Part shown: in pieces, positions 1 through 12,800 of the stretch
Layout: the number at the start of each line of letters is the position of its first letter
Position numbering within the stretch: position 1 is the stretch's first letter
Source: Erigeron canadensis
Taxonomy: Eukaryota; Streptophyta; Magnoliopsida; Asterales; Asteraceae
Assembly: GCF_010389155.1 (NCBI RefSeq)
Contig: NC_057763.1
Coordinates: forward strand, 38,980,645 to 39,044,644
Reading direction: 5' to 3'
DNA: 64,000 nucleotides
The notes under the pieces: generated by a model
The model's database searches: none
What the model saw: only the letters and a program-made list of their open reading frames with translations
Told to the model about the DNA's origin: nothing
Made by a program: the position numbers and the translations under genes

Positions 1-1500
1 ATTTTGATGTGTAAAATCGAGTTATAAAATTTATAAACAAGAACTACCTAATTAACGACAACTACACATTTGCGGGCAGTGGACCCGTTCATATATAGTA
101 TAGCTAAAAGGCAAGTCCAGGATCGAACACACGGACTGATCTAAAGCAAGCGAGTTTTAAGTAGTTAAGAAAAGGTTGGATTTTTGGACTCCCGTCACTT
201 GAACTTTTGAAAAGTTAGCTTGATTGAAAAAGAGTTAGAAATTCTGTAGAATTTATTGAGAAGAAAATTGTCTTATATCAAGAAGAATTAAAAGATCATC
301 CACTTCGACTTCATGACACAACTTATTTAGGTTGCATTTAAATTAAACCCAATTCAACTATGTTGATTTTATAACGAGGTAGAACAAAGAACTCACTAGT
401 TGCGCACCTAGCCTATTACCCTATCCGACCCATTAACCAACCTTTCGATCCCTAAGTTCCGGTGACCACCTTCCCTATCAAGACCTACTAAATTGACAAA
501 TTGGTATTTGTTATTGTAAACAATCTTGTCTATCGATTTTACCGAATCGTTAACACTTTGAATTCTATTATCTATTATTGTTTATTATCTTGTTACCACA
601 AGTTAACACCTATCAATTGTACCCAATCGACTAGAACAATGTACTCCTAAACTTAGATACCTCTAAATCATTCATACATTATCAACAAATCAATAGATAA
701 GAGCACAAGAACTCAAAACATTAAGATCTCAACAAAACGTTTAACAATCAACTTGAATTCAAAAAATATGCAACCATTGTTTATCGTGTCACTTTATCTC
801 AGTGGATGATGAAGTTATTTAGCTAGACATAATCATAAATAAGTCACAAATAGTAAAAGAAAGAGTTAAAATCTTGTACCAAAGTGTGAAAGACAATGAA
901 AAACTAAGAAAATCAATGTTTAAATGCCTTGAATCATTCGAGCAACCCTTCGAACTTGGCAAACGTAAAAGCTGCTGAAAAGTGCCTCAAGAAACCCTAA
1001 AATCAACTGGAGGTGAATGTGTATCGAATGGGAGGGTTTTGGTCTTGCATTTATAGTGAAAATCAAAAAGGGTTTCAGCCGACCTTGTTTGTGCACCGCA
1101 CACCTCATCCTTGCGCCGCACAAACTTAAACTTGCCAAAAATCGGGCGCCTGTTATGCAACGTACGAGCCCTGTGTGCGCCGCAAAGGGACTTTTTCCAA
1201 ATTCCCTGATCAAATCTCATAATTGTTGTGCGCCGCATACACCATCTGTGCGCCGCACAAAGCTCTAGATCTCGCGAAATTTGTATTTTTCAACTCGTCT
1301 TCAATCGTATACATCCATGAACCATCCTAATGCATCTTTTAACCTCCCAAATGCCATTTCTAACCATTGTACATGTTCTAAGCCTGAAGTCACTAACAAT
1401 ACCATCAAAGCATCAAATATACATGTAATTGACACATAATTAAGTTCAAAATGACTTAGAAACGATATGGGAATGTATATATAAATGGACATATCAGGTT
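1..1500 (-). repeat. LTR-like retrotransposon fragment, reverse orientation
   Basis: There is no supported host gene here. Read on the minus strand the segment looks like LTR promoter DNA: five GC-rich near-palindromes with a GCGGCGC core (plus-strand cores at 1093-1099, 1113-1119, 1177-1183, 1230-1236 and 1250-1256), then a TATA-like CACTATAAATG near 1047-1057, then a leader-like tract. The window starts inside or next to the element and I could not find a TG...CA boundary or a target-site duplication, so the extent is approximate. The link to an LTR is inferred from the same palindrome type in the two bounded solo LTRs at 5778-7657 and 21150-23635. Short open frames here lack recognisable domains. 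Confidence 0.45.
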
Positions 1501-3470
1501 TCCAGTGGTTGGTTCGAATTAGCGGCGGCGTGGGTTGGCGATGGTGTAGGTGGTGTCCGGCGTTTGGTTGTTCCGGTGATACCCAAATGGATCCGCACCA
1601 TGGGAAACCTCCATGAACAGTTTCTTGATTGATTTCGGTTGTTCTTCGATTGCGGTCAAGACCCCATTTTATGTGTGGGATTTTGTGATTGACTGATTGT
1701 GTTTCTTGATTAAATCAGTTTGGGATTTATGATTGTGTAAAGAATTATAGATTTATGTGTTGGATTCTATTGATTTTGTATATAAGGATTGTGGTTTTTG
1801 TTTCAAAGGGATGTTGATTTGAAATCTGCAAAACATGTTTATGATGGTGTTTGGCTGGATTGTTATTAGTCGTAGATGGTTGACCTTTTTTTCTATAAAT
1901 AAAATGAAGTATAATTTTTTTCCACATAAGCAATTGTTACCGGCTAAGCATCAAGCAAGTCAACTTTTACACGATTTATTCAATTTGGAGACATACTTCT
2001 ATCAAACGTTCAAAAAAATTTATGTTTACATACAATAGAAAAAAAAAAGACAAGTTACATTCACTCTCAGATTTTTAACCCTTTTTAATAATAATGTAAA
2101 ACTTTCTTTTTTTATTTATTTATGTATTGTGTTGCTTTTGTGTTTTTTAGATGTAATGTGTTTTAATTTTATTAATGTAAATTTTTTTAATAAAATTAAG
2201 TTTATTTTGTTTTATTAATGTAATTTTTTTTTTTATAATAAAAGTAAGTTCATTTTATTTTAAGATAAATATAGAATAAGAATAAACAAAAGTTATGGAA
2301 GAGATGAGAAAGAGGTAGGGTTGGTAGTGTGTAAGAAGAGATGATTTAAGGAGAGAGAAAAGTTGATGTGACAATGAGGAAGAGCTGCGGGATTGGCTAA
2401 GACCTAATATAGATAGTGGTTTTTATCACCTGCATAAGCACAACAAGCTCATTCCATTTTTCCAATATAAAGATGACTCTGTCGCCTTTAATTTTGCATG
2501 AAACGATTCTATCATTTCTCTATGTACCTTTTAAAACATACGAAATTAAGAACACTAGCTATATCACATTTATGGGCTTTAAGAAAATCATAGCTAGTTA
2601 AAAGATAATTTAAATCTGCATATGATTGTGATCATCAAGAATTAATAGTGATATAATTAAATAAATCTCATTTTTTATGAAACAAATTATTGGGATTGAA
2701 ATATTTGAATGCACCTAAAAAACCAGGGCTCGTTACTAAAGCTTACACCAAGAAAGCAAAACCAATGTATATATGTTGCGTGACATCCTGTACGTGATAA
2801 TCATTCGACGAAAAACTATTGCCACAATCTATTTCATAATTAATTCGGTTCAACTAGTATAAAGTATTAAATACTGTATCCGAAAGACTGAAATTTTGAT
2901 CGAGATCACTTGATATTATAACATAATATGAATTCGGAAACATGTCAAAAATGCTACAAATTATTGTGGAACCCACAATATAAAATTGAAATTACCACTA
3001 TTCTAATGTCTGTATGGAAAAAATATTTCCACGCTGAATTGAAACCTCAACTCACTCGATCGAGACCTATGTTTGAGTTTGAATTGTCGTCGAATTAAAA
3101 ATATATTTATTCTATGTATATGTATGTGCATTTGATGTGAAAGGTAATCAATAACTTATGTAACACGGTCGTCTATAATCAAAATTAATTTAATTTACAT
3201 ATGGATTGAGATACTTTATAGTAACTTAATTTTACTAGTAAAGATCCTTTATAGTTAAAACTTAACTTTACTAGTAAAGTTCACATATTGATCATTGGAT
3301 TAAAATTAAATGTCAAAATTCAAAAATTATATTTAAATATTGACCTTTAATTTTAATCTAAATATTAAAATGTTCTCAACTTTACCTATAAAGTTGAAAA
3401 CAACTTGAAAGAATTTCTATCATAATATGACTCTTCAGTTACATACTTACATTTGAAGTTTTTTACTTGC
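1501..3470. other. AT-rich intergenic DNA, no gene seen
   Basis: Only short open frames without recognisable domains. A GC-richer patch at about 1500-1640 breaks the AT-rich background. 2040-2280 is dominated by runs of A and T. Nothing else is supported. Confidence 0.4.
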
Positions 3471-3534
3471 ATTATTTTATTTTATATGGGTATTTGAACT
3501 TTGAACTATTTGTAATAACATATTTTATGTTACG

Positions 3535-4020
3535 AGAGAAAGTACCTTTTACCCGAAAAAAAGAGAAAATACCAGCACGTTGTGGTGGTGAGATGGTGGG
3601 ATGATAAGTCATAGGAGGTGATAAGTCATAAAGTGTGATAGTCAAATGCGTTAGCCGTACGGGCTCCTCCCTTGGATTTAAAAATTCGTTGAAAATATAT
3701 CGAATGACATCTCTAATGAAAGAACATAAAATTTTAAGAACACCCATATAATTTTTATAATTTACCAATGTACGGTTTTTGAGATAAAAGATTTTAAATG
3801 AATTAGATAAATAAAATGATTTATGGAGGAGAAAAAAAAATGAGTGGTTGAGATTTGAATAAAAAGATGAAAATGAGTGGTTGAGATTTAAATCTATTAT
3901 AGATATATTAGGTAAAAATGTTTAAATTATTAAATAAATAAAAAAGTATTTTGGATATTTTAAAATTATAATTTGAAAAAATGGAGAGAGATTGATACTT
4001 TATACTCGTATATTGTATAG
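3535..4020 (-). repeat. Helitron-derived repeat copy
   Basis: On the minus strand this carries the same ordered landmarks as the two tandem units at 50059-50900: a TATACAATATACGAG-like start near 4016, a 'disabled' (AAACCGTACATTG) block near 3770, an AAGAACACCCATATAATTTT-type block and ATCACACTTTATGACTTATC near 3640, and a CAACGTGCTGG-like end near 3578. This makes it a divergent inverted copy of that family. The end is decayed, so exact termini are not fixed. Confidence 0.5.
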
Positions 4021-4429
4021 AAGTAAGTATAGATTAGCTTCTTACAAGATCGTTATTTATTACGTCACAGACAAATTAAACGATATATCAAATAGAGAGA
4101 ATTTAAATAATTGAGAATTTATTTTTTAACTATTATAATCATTGATCAACAGTTCACTTTTATAAAATAAAAGTTTATTTAACATAACTTGAAATGAAAG
4201 CGAAGAGCATCGCATGTTACATGATGTGTCTCCCAATTATTGGCATTGGCACACGAGGTTGGCCAAGAAGTTTCATTTTTATTCTTTATGTGGATTAATC
4301 AACATTTATTTTACTAAATAAATATTACTTTACAAATATAGTGTTACGTTTGTGGAGTTACTGAATTTCTATATTTAAATATGAATAGAAAAAATAAATT
4401 AACTAAAATAGCTAAGATTAGCACGACAT

Positions 4430-4618
4430 AATAACTGCGATAGCTTAATCTTTAAATATTTGGATCATATTTGGTATCTCAAGGTTTTGGGTTCAAGTCT
4501 TGAGTTTATCATCTCAAGGTATATTTTATGAAGAGGGTTTGGAGGTCCAGTAAATCGCTGGTTAAAATTGTCTCCAACACATCTGAATCGAAATTAATTT
4601 AAAAAAAAAAAAAAAAAA
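4430..4618 (+). mobile_element. SINE (tRNA-derived, poly-A tail)
   Basis: A pol III B-box-like GGTTCAAGTC lies at 4490-4499, an A-box-like stretch sits upstream around 4441-4475, and the element ends in an 18-nt A run (4601-4618). This is the organisation of a plant tRNA-related SINE on the plus strand. No clear target-site duplication was found, so the left border is approximate. Confidence 0.6.
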
Positions 4619-5065
4619 GTTAAGGTAGCTCAAAATATAATCGATATATATTAACTTTGTAAAATACCATAAGAAATGTTTAGGGAACCCCAAATTAGGG
4701 AAGGCATCGTGTAGGCATGTGGGGGGTGTGGCTGCGTTTTGGTTGCATGGTCCATGCATTAGCAGCCGTGGCCCGATGGGACCCTCTTCCATTATATATT
4801 TACAGTTAATTATATAATAATTATAATTGTTTTAACGTCTACATGATTAGTTAAAAACACACTATTAAGAATTGGTATGTCAATTCATGTTTTTTAAAAG
4901 ATGGATTTGAATGTGAAAGTTTTTGTTAGAAGATAATTTTTATTCTGTATTGACTAAACTCTACACATTGTTGGTTTATAAATTTGAACTTATGTTTAGT
5001 AAATAAATGAAAAGGAAATAAAAATTAAATATTCTACTCAGTGACGGCGGAGACGACAATCTGGT

Positions 5066-5763
5066 CAGGGTCGGCCCTGAAGATTTATAGGTGTTGGTCG
5101 AGCGTTAAAAAAGGGCCCATAGGCTAAGCGCAACAAATTATGTCTATATATTTTTTGAACAACGAGTTTATATCATATAAACTAATCTTTAAAAACGACG
5201 ATAAATATCAATAAACATAGCAAAAGTTATTCTTCAAGAAACTAAAAAAAAACAAAATCATAAAATAAAAGTTTGCAATTAATTGCTATCTACATAAAAT
5301 AAAAACAAAGAGAAGAGTATCACCTGTAAATTAAAAGAAAGGTGGGGACAAGGACAATTTGTGATCACATTGACAGAATGAGAGCACCGCTTGACTTCAA
5401 TTATTATGACTGCTTAGACTTTTTTCCCCCTTTATAAGACGGTAAAAGTTTTAATTTTATATTATATAGGCTATTATATATAGGGTTTATGTATTGTAAA
5501 ATAAAAAAAAAACAAGATCTTGACCTTTAAATCATGATTAAATTGATGTACTAAGATTCACGAAACAATTGATGCACAGTGATTTTCATTATTCACGGTG
5601 ATTTTGAGTGAAGAGAAACATATTGTTTTATCTGTTTTACGTTAATACTTGTTTTATTCTACCTAAAACCTATATATATAACATTAAAAAAATAAAATCG
5701 GGCCCCCTAAAAAAACGGGTCTCGGCCTGTCGCCCACTTTGGCCACCCTTAAGACCGACCTTG
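5066..5763. mobile_element. Non-autonomous hAT-type DNA transposon
   Basis: The left end reads CAGGGTCGGCC. The right end, reverse-complemented, reads CAAGGTCGGTC, so 9 of 11 terminal bases pair as an inverted repeat. The flanks AATCTGGT (5058-5065) and AGTCTAGT (5764-5771) match at 6 of 8 positions, consistent with a decayed 8-bp hAT target-site duplication. Sub-terminal GGGCC motifs occur near both ends. There is no transposase frame in its 698 bp, so it would need an enzyme in trans. Confidence 0.68.
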
Positions 5764-5777
5764 AGTCTAGTGGTGAT

Positions 5778-7657
5778 TGTAACACCCCAAATATTTCAAG
5801 GTAAAATAAATTAACCCCTTTTTATAGTTTTGACATTAAATTAATTTCCTAGTATTTTATTTTTGGATATGAGGTTAATTTAGTTGAAACTTTAGCGGAT
5901 AGCGGATAAAATACCCATCAAATTGAGAATTGGGTCGTGGCACCCATAGGAAGTGCCAGACATCTTCTTTTAAGTATGAATCATACTTCCACTCTTATTT
6001 TCTTCTTCCCTTCATGCATTCCTTCTCATATTCTTTCAAAATCAAAGAGTAGTTCATCAAAGAGCAAATCATTAATCATCTCCATCTATATTAGAAATTT
6101 ACAAGCTAGGGTTTTGGTGATTTTGGGTGGTGGCTGAAAGTCAAGAGGAAAAAAGGGAGAAAAAGAAATTGTAGCCTATAGTCTTGATTTAGCTCATTGA
6201 ATCTTGAGGTATTGAATTCCCTTAATTTAGTTTTTATCTTTCTTTTGAAATTAGGGTTCATGAATGAACCAAATTGGGGGTCTTTGCTAGAAAATGAATT
6301 ATGGTTAATTTTCTCTAATTCCTTAGTTAACCTAGTTGTCATTGAGTTATAAGATGTGTTTGATTATGAAATTGATAAATTCATGTGATGAATTGAGTTT
6401 GTAAGAAAAGATGAATATTACTAGTTATTGTTATGTGAATGAAAATGGTAGGTTGAACTACCTAATATTATAGTTAAAGATGAAAGTAACTCAATCACAA
6501 ATGGGTTGGGTTTTGGGTTTAGAAAAGGCTAGTGATTGAGAATGGCTAGGTTGAACTAGTCAAGCTGTGAATGTAAGCTTATGTATTTTACGATATGATT
6601 ATAGGTTGAAGCTTGCTTGTGCTTGTCTATTTAGCGTTATTGTCCTTGTTGCGGAGGAGGCAGGTATATTTGCATACCCTTATGTTTATGTTGGGTCAAT
6701 TACCATGAGATGTGAATGTTCCAAGCATGGTAATTGATTTGGCATGAAGCCCATGTGGGGCATTGTTTATGAGGCCTAAGAACCTCCGGGGCCTAAGAAT
6801 CCCAATAGATATGATTGTTTAGCTTATATGGATCCATATATGTATTGTTTGTGTGCAAGGTGAATATGTAAATGTGACATGACGATGCCATAGGTTACAT
6901 GTAAAAGTCCTTGCACTATGCCCTCCTTCGTATTCATAAATGTATGCAAGTATATTCACTAAGCCTTTGCTTATATTTTAGTTGTTTACACTTTTATAGG
7001 TAGTTCCAGAAGAAGGAACTAAGTGTGTGTTGATAAGCTTGAAGTTGTAGATATCTTTGAAGAACTTGAAGGTAATTAGGTCATTCTCGAATGAATGACG
7101 ATATTTTGGTTTAGAAGCTTAGACGTCCCACACCTCATGGCTCATGGTACATTTTGGTTTGAGGTCATGTTTCAGTAATATTTCTGTAAATGTTCAAGTT
7201 GTAAAGTCTTTGAAAATTGGTATTATCGTTTTTGGGCAAAAATGTTGCCAAAACGGGTAAATGACCCGTTAGGGTTGTTCTTTGATTCGTGAAACGTGTT
7301 ATGTTGTAATTGTGTTTGAAATGTGTCTACTCTGTTGTTAGAAACCTCTAAAATGTGTTTTGAGAAGTTTGTTTTGAAATTTGAAGGTTGCAAGTTGTTC
7401 TTGGTCGAAATGAGTATTTAGGGTTGCTGTCAGGTGGCTCACTGCGGCGCAGTGGGGGTGACTTTGCCCACTGCGGCGCAGTGGTTTCCCACGGAAATAA
7501 TGTTGGTTTCTCCCACTGCGGCGCAGTGGGAGGTATGTCGAACCCACTGCGGCGCAGTGGGGCATGTTCTTGCTCTGGCCGAGGATTTCCACTGCGGCGC
7601 AGTGGGATTTAAAAAAAAAAAACTTGTATTTTCGGTTTATCGAGTTGTGTCTTTTCA
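5778..7657 (+). mobile_element. Solo LTR, 1880 bp, with 5-bp target duplication
   Basis: It starts TGTAACACCCCAA and ends TTTTCA (TG...CA), flanked by identical GTGAT at 5773-5777 and 7658-7662. No second copy of the start motif or internal retrotransposon coding DNA is present, so this is most simply a solo LTR left by LTR-LTR recombination. A TCTTC-rich leader-like tract lies at about 5970-6090. Five exact copies of a 15-nt GC-rich near-palindrome sit close to the right end (7440-7604). The start matches that of the LTR at 21150 over 13 nt. A Ty3/gypsy origin is likely from family knowledge but not demonstrated. Confidence 0.8.
7440..7604. repeat. Five identical CACTGCGGCGCAGTG near-palindromes
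   Basis: The 15-mer occurs at 7440-7454, 7469-7483, 7514-7528, 7545-7559 and 7590-7604. Arms CACT/AGTG enclose a GCGGCGC core. Spacers between copies differ in sequence, so the 15-mers are conserved while the DNA between them is not. They lie inside the solo LTR near its right end. Confidence 0.93.
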
Positions 7658-7662
7658 GTGAT

Positions 7663-8199
7663 TGAGGCGACTATTGATGGTGGTGCGTCAAGTGATGTAG
7701 GTTCATGTAAATGTAAATGTGTAATTGATATAAAGACGACAATTAAAATATTTTAAAAGATAAATGTTAGTAAGATATAATATACCCATCTGTCACATTT
7801 ATCTTTTAAAATATCTTAAATAAGACCTTTACATTTATCTTACTAAAGAGATATAATATAACCATCGTCATTTAGAAAACACATAGTGTGTGTTAGAGAA
7901 TAGAATCTTGCAAATCTCAAAGTGCTAGCTAGTCAATGCCTTTTGGGGGAAATCACAACCAGATCATTTAATAACACATCACCATCCTATGTGTTTGCGG
8001 TTTGTTTACATTCACGTCGACGATACATATGTCATCTAATTAAGAACTTCAATCGCAAAAAGGATTTCAACTACTGGCCGGATAGTGTGGATTGAATATT
8101 TTCCCTTTGTTATAGCCATTTTATTATGAGAAGTAATATTCATACTACAAATTTTTATTGATGTATCATAATGTACAAACTATATTACTGACGGTATAA
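7663..8199. other. Intergenic DNA between two mobile elements
   Basis: No gene seen. Segments near 7740-7770 and 7795-7860 share inverted-repeat-like text (AAGATAAATG and CATTTATCTT, with ATATAATATA beside each), suggesting a small decayed hairpin element. I could not define its ends. Confidence 0.35.
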
Positions 8200-8901
8200 A
8201 GGGGGAAAGAGTGAGGGTCGGGTATGGGATCGGGTACCCCGACCACGATCGGGTACACCATTTCCAGGAGTCGGGTATCATTCGGGTAACGAAAATCGGG
8301 TAACCATTTGATTAGTGAAACCGACATTGGGTTCAAAATATTTGAACGTTGGATGTGGGGTCTGGTTGCTCAACGGCTACTTTTGCCAAATAATAATAAA
8401 AAAAAACGCAACCACCATCATTTCTTCTTCTTCTTCATACATATACACAAAATGCAGGTGTATATATATATACACAACAACACAGCCACCACCATGGAAC
8501 CACCTAAAGGTAACCAACAAACCCACCAGGTGTATATATATTTATGTTGGAGTGTGTTCTCGAGGAAAAACGCACACTCAGGAAAAAAAATGATGGCCTT
8601 GTAATTTTTAAATTTGTTGAACTATTTATGTTTAATTTTAATTTGTAATGTGGTGAATTATTTATTTTTATGTTTAATTTAGTATTTATGTTGAATTTAG
8701 TATTTATATTTATATAGTTAAATTGATGATTTAATATAAAAAAAGAAAAAGAAAAGAAATTAGGTAAGTTTAATGAATTTGGATATGTATTTCTAGTGAT
8801 TTGGGTAAGAATTAGGTAAAATTTAGTAGGTATGAGTTGGAGGGTTTGATTGGAAGATGATTTGGATAACTTAATTGAATTGGGTACCACTCCTTCCCCC
8901 C
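8200..8901. mobile_element. Non-autonomous PIF/Harbinger-type element
   Basis: The left end AGGGGGAAAGAGTG and the reverse complement of the right end GGGGGGAAGGAGTG match at 12 of 14 positions. TAA trinucleotides flank both sides (8197-8199 and 8902-8904), as expected for PIF/Harbinger insertion. The 702-bp interior includes repeated TCGGGTA motifs near 8218-8304 and no transposase. Open frames inside it look like translated low-complexity DNA. Confidence 0.7.
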
Positions 8902-8904
8902 TAA

Positions 8905-9740
8905 GTTAACGCTGAACAATTGTGATACATCTATCAAAAGAAGTGATACAAATATCACTTCCCTTTTATTATTGTCACAAACTCCTTAATGTTATGAAAG
9001 GTTGATTGATCATTGACATTAACTTAATTCAAAGTGGTCACGTTAAATATAAAAATCTAATACGTAATTCTTTTCTGTCCTTTCAAGCTTAATGGTTTGT
9101 TTGATTAGATTTGGTCTAATTGAAATTAGTACAATTGCAACATTTTAATGAGTTATTAGCCAAAGTATTTTACAGTATACAGAGTAGATGATTTTGTTTC
9201 AATCTACATTATGAATGATATGCACTTGGAAAAAAAAAAAAAGCTTAATTATTAGCCGTTAGAAAAAAGTGTATACAGTAAGTTTAGTTAAGTTTATTGA
9301 TATTAATATTGAAATTGATTGATCAAAATATTTTAGAAATTTTACATCTTCAAAATTTAAGAAACTAAATAAAGGATTAAATACTTTATTATGAATTGAT
9401 AAAACTTTTAACATGATAAAATTAAAAAAGTAGATAAGAACTAAAGAGTACGAAAATATTTTTTTTTTAAGCATTACATTATATTGTTTCCTTGTTTTCA
9501 CGTTCCATTTGATTTTTTGACATATTTAGCTTTCAGAAAGGTCTAGCCTTTATTTTCAAAAAGATTATCTCTCTTAAATATGCCACCACATCATCAATAC
9601 ACACGAATCAAAATTTGACAAGTCAGCAGCTTGCCCAACACGTACGGACATGATAACTGTGACCCCGACTCTTTATTAGTAACTTTCTTTTATTATTTCA
9701 TTTTTCCTTTTTTTTTTTTGTGTGTCACTCTGTAAATATA
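8905..9740. other. Intergenic DNA upstream of the ALKBH10-like gene
   Basis: AT-rich sequence with no supported gene; distal promoter territory of the gene starting at 9889. A (A)n tract is at 9230-9241. Confidence 0.35.
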
Positions 9741-9754
9741 AATAATAACACAGG

Positions 9755-9888
9755 TGCACCTATATATACACATCATCATATTCATTCTACTCTCCATCTT
9801 TCTCTCCAAATCTACATAAACGCATTAGCCAAATTAAATTAAAGGCCATCGGTCATTTTATATATAATTCACCGGTGAGAAACGAACA
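9755..9888 (+). promoter_or_regulatory. Core promoter and leader of the ALKBH10-like gene
   Basis: A TATA-like CTATATATAC lies at about 9760-9769, followed by a TC-rich stretch (9785-9812) that is a plausible transcription start region and leader. The first AUG after it is the annotated start at 9889 in context ACAATGG. Confidence 0.5.
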
Positions 9889-12800
9889 ATGGCGCCGCCA
9901 TGTGGCGTTTCTGCTTCTCCGTCAAACGAACGTGTCCTGCAGCCAACAATGATGCCTGTACAGCCTCCTGCAGCAGGATCAATGATGATGCAAAAAGACG
10001 CGATAATATCGTGGTTTCGTGGCGAATTCGCAGCTGCTAACGCGATAATTGACGCCTTGTGTGGTCACCTTGCACAACTTGAAGGTGGAAAATGCGAATA
10101 CGAATCTGTGTTCGCAGCCATACACCGACGTCGACTGAATTGGATCCCAATTCTTCAGATGCAAAAGTACTTTTCTATTGCTGATGTCACTCTTGAGCTA
10201 CAAAAAGTCGCTGATCAACACAAAATTAAAATGATGACGAAAGATCAAGTAGTCGAGGAGATAATATTGGATTCTTCCCCGGCTCCTTTGGAAGAAATTG
10301 AAGATAAAGATAATAAAAGTGATGATGAAAGGTTAGCGGTCGAGTGTCACGACGAAACCAATGGACATGTCGACGCTGAGGTGGCCGATGTCGATATCAC
10401 GACGACACATGATTCACCAAAGAATGTGATCACAGATTCAGGTATTTTTTTTTTTTTGTAATCTGATGCATATATATATAGAGTCCTCGTGACTCGTGAT
10501 CATATAAGAACCGATGATAAAAACATAAAAGTTTATTGATGGTTTAGACTTTAGAGTTACATAGATCTATATTTCCCCTGTTTTATCATGAGATATACTT
10601 AAATAATTTGCCTAAAAGTTTCTTATGTTCTTTAATGTTTATTTTTGTGCATATATATATGGTGCCTTGTTATTTGATTAATAAATATTCATGTACATAC
10701 ATGAAACTAATAAATACTTATGAAGCAGTATAATTATTTGTTGGATGGATTTTAGATTCCTCTGTTTTTTCTCTACTTGAATTTCATATGTATATTCATT
10801 CATTCAATTTTGGTGGCTTTTATGTCCGTAAAATTGACCATAAGTACAACTTAAAAGTAGTTATATCTAGAGAGTCTGAGAACTCAAAATTTAATTTTGG
10901 TCTTAGTTGATGTATCAAATGATTATAAAGGTGGCTTAAAATAAATTGAATATTACTTTTTATAGTCCGTCTCTATAAGAAGTGATTTATTTATAGGATA
11001 ACGTATGTGCTTCTAGAAACATATATCATATATGTTCTGCTTCTCATAAATCATTTAAAAAATATTAAACATTAAGCCATGTAATTAAAATCAATGTTTA
11101 AATTTTTAAATGATTGTGAGGAAGAAACATGTATGATACATGCTACTAGAAACATATTCATTTTTCCGTTTATTTATATATCAAAATAGTTGTGCTATTT
11201 GACACACTATAACTATGTTGTAATTTACTTGTATCGTAAGCCCTCAACAGTTACATCTTCTTAATCATATATAGAGCAATCACCTTCACACTCGACCAAA
11301 ACAAACCAAACACTTTTTATAAATACCAATTGTATAAGAAAACTACCAATTTCCATTTATGTATTTTTAACACTATATGGTATACTTACAATACAAATTA
11401 ACCATCATTAAAATGGTTCAACAACAGTTAAACTAAAAATTTCTCATTAAGCGAATAAAAGAAAGTTGAAGATTCATATCTTTGAAAAATACAAATTACA
11501 ATAGAACAATAGTGAAATTAACTTGAACTACGAGTAATCCACATTTTTAAGGGAAAAAAAAAATAACAATAATATTTGGATGCTTAAAATTCATACTAGT
11601 TGTGGTGTATAGGCCATGACTTGACAGAAGTGTGCATTTCGAGGTCTGGGCTAAATATCTTGTATGTATAGTTTGGGAAGTAGCAAACCTTTCTAGCAAA
11701 ATAATAACTGGGCCGTATAACATGGGGATATGTGGAACTTCAGTATCAACCACTTTGGCACCTCTTATTTTTTAATTACAAAAATAAATAAAACCCCACA
11801 TTTAATTTATTTATATAACTTATAAAGTATTTCATATTCATCATTTAACTAATAATTTGTTTATATAATTTATAAAGCAATTTGAATGTTCAAAATAAAA
11901 ATAAAAAAATAATTTGTTAATTAAAATATTCTCCCAGATTTGGTGGTAGTTAAATAAGTGTTAACAACAGATCCACATGGCATAATATTAAATAAGAGTT
12001 TTGCGAATTTAATAAAATATTTACATCGAGTTTGATACCTTCTTTGTGGGTAATACAGTATTTGATTTTGGTCATTGGATGCTAATCCATAGGTGATGCC
12101 GATTCATGTGATTGTGTATTTTGAATGGACCAAAGTTGCTTTTCCACTACAGATGGCTTACAAAAAAAAAAAAAAATTTGCTTCCACCTCAAAACATTTT
12201 TAACTGTTACCAACGACAAATTTTTTTGTTTAGGCATAATTACACAGTATCTCATAATTATTTTCAATCATTTTTAATTTATTTTACTCCAATATTTTAC
12301 GTCATCACCGAGTCATTTAAATGGCGGTAAATCTGAGTCACTTGAATAAGTTGTTTGTCTAGTATTGGTACAAGTAATTAAGCGAATACATATCTTATAT
12401 ATGAATCACCATTAAAATGGCGAGAAGTTCATAAAATAAAATAAATATAGTTCTGAAAACGGGTTTGAAGTCTAGAAATTTAATGAACAACATACAAATG
12501 TATATTCTGTGTAATGAACTACTTTAATATTCGTAATGAATTCTTAAGTCTTGGTTATTAGATGTCCTTGATTCATTAAAGAATTACAGACCCATAATGT
12601 GACATTAAAAATAACAACGATTGTCACATATACCCAGTTACATCCAATAAATAAAGTTTAAAAGTTCATTATATTCTATATATATGAAATACTTGTGCTT
12701 CCATTATATATGAAATACTTGTGCTTCCATTAGTTACATAACCAATTGAGTGATGTAACTCTTATTATTATTGTAGTTGCAATGTCTATTCATAACTATT

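Noticed and set aside
1017..1268. Open frames on both strands at the left edge
   Set aside because: They span the reverse LTR-like promoter region and its GC-rich repeats; no domain seen.
7440..7604. CRISPR-like array of repeats and spacers
   Set aside because: The repeats are 15 nt in a plant nuclear LTR, with irregular 14-30 nt spacing and no cas genes.
7338..7661. Arg/Cys/Gly-rich open frames in several phases
   Set aside because: They are the translated GC-rich near-palindromes of the solo LTR, not protein genes.
8308..8890. Overlapping open frames of up to 128 codons on both strands
   Set aside because: They lie wholly inside the 8200-8901 transposon and translate low-complexity (poly-Asn, His-rich) DNA.
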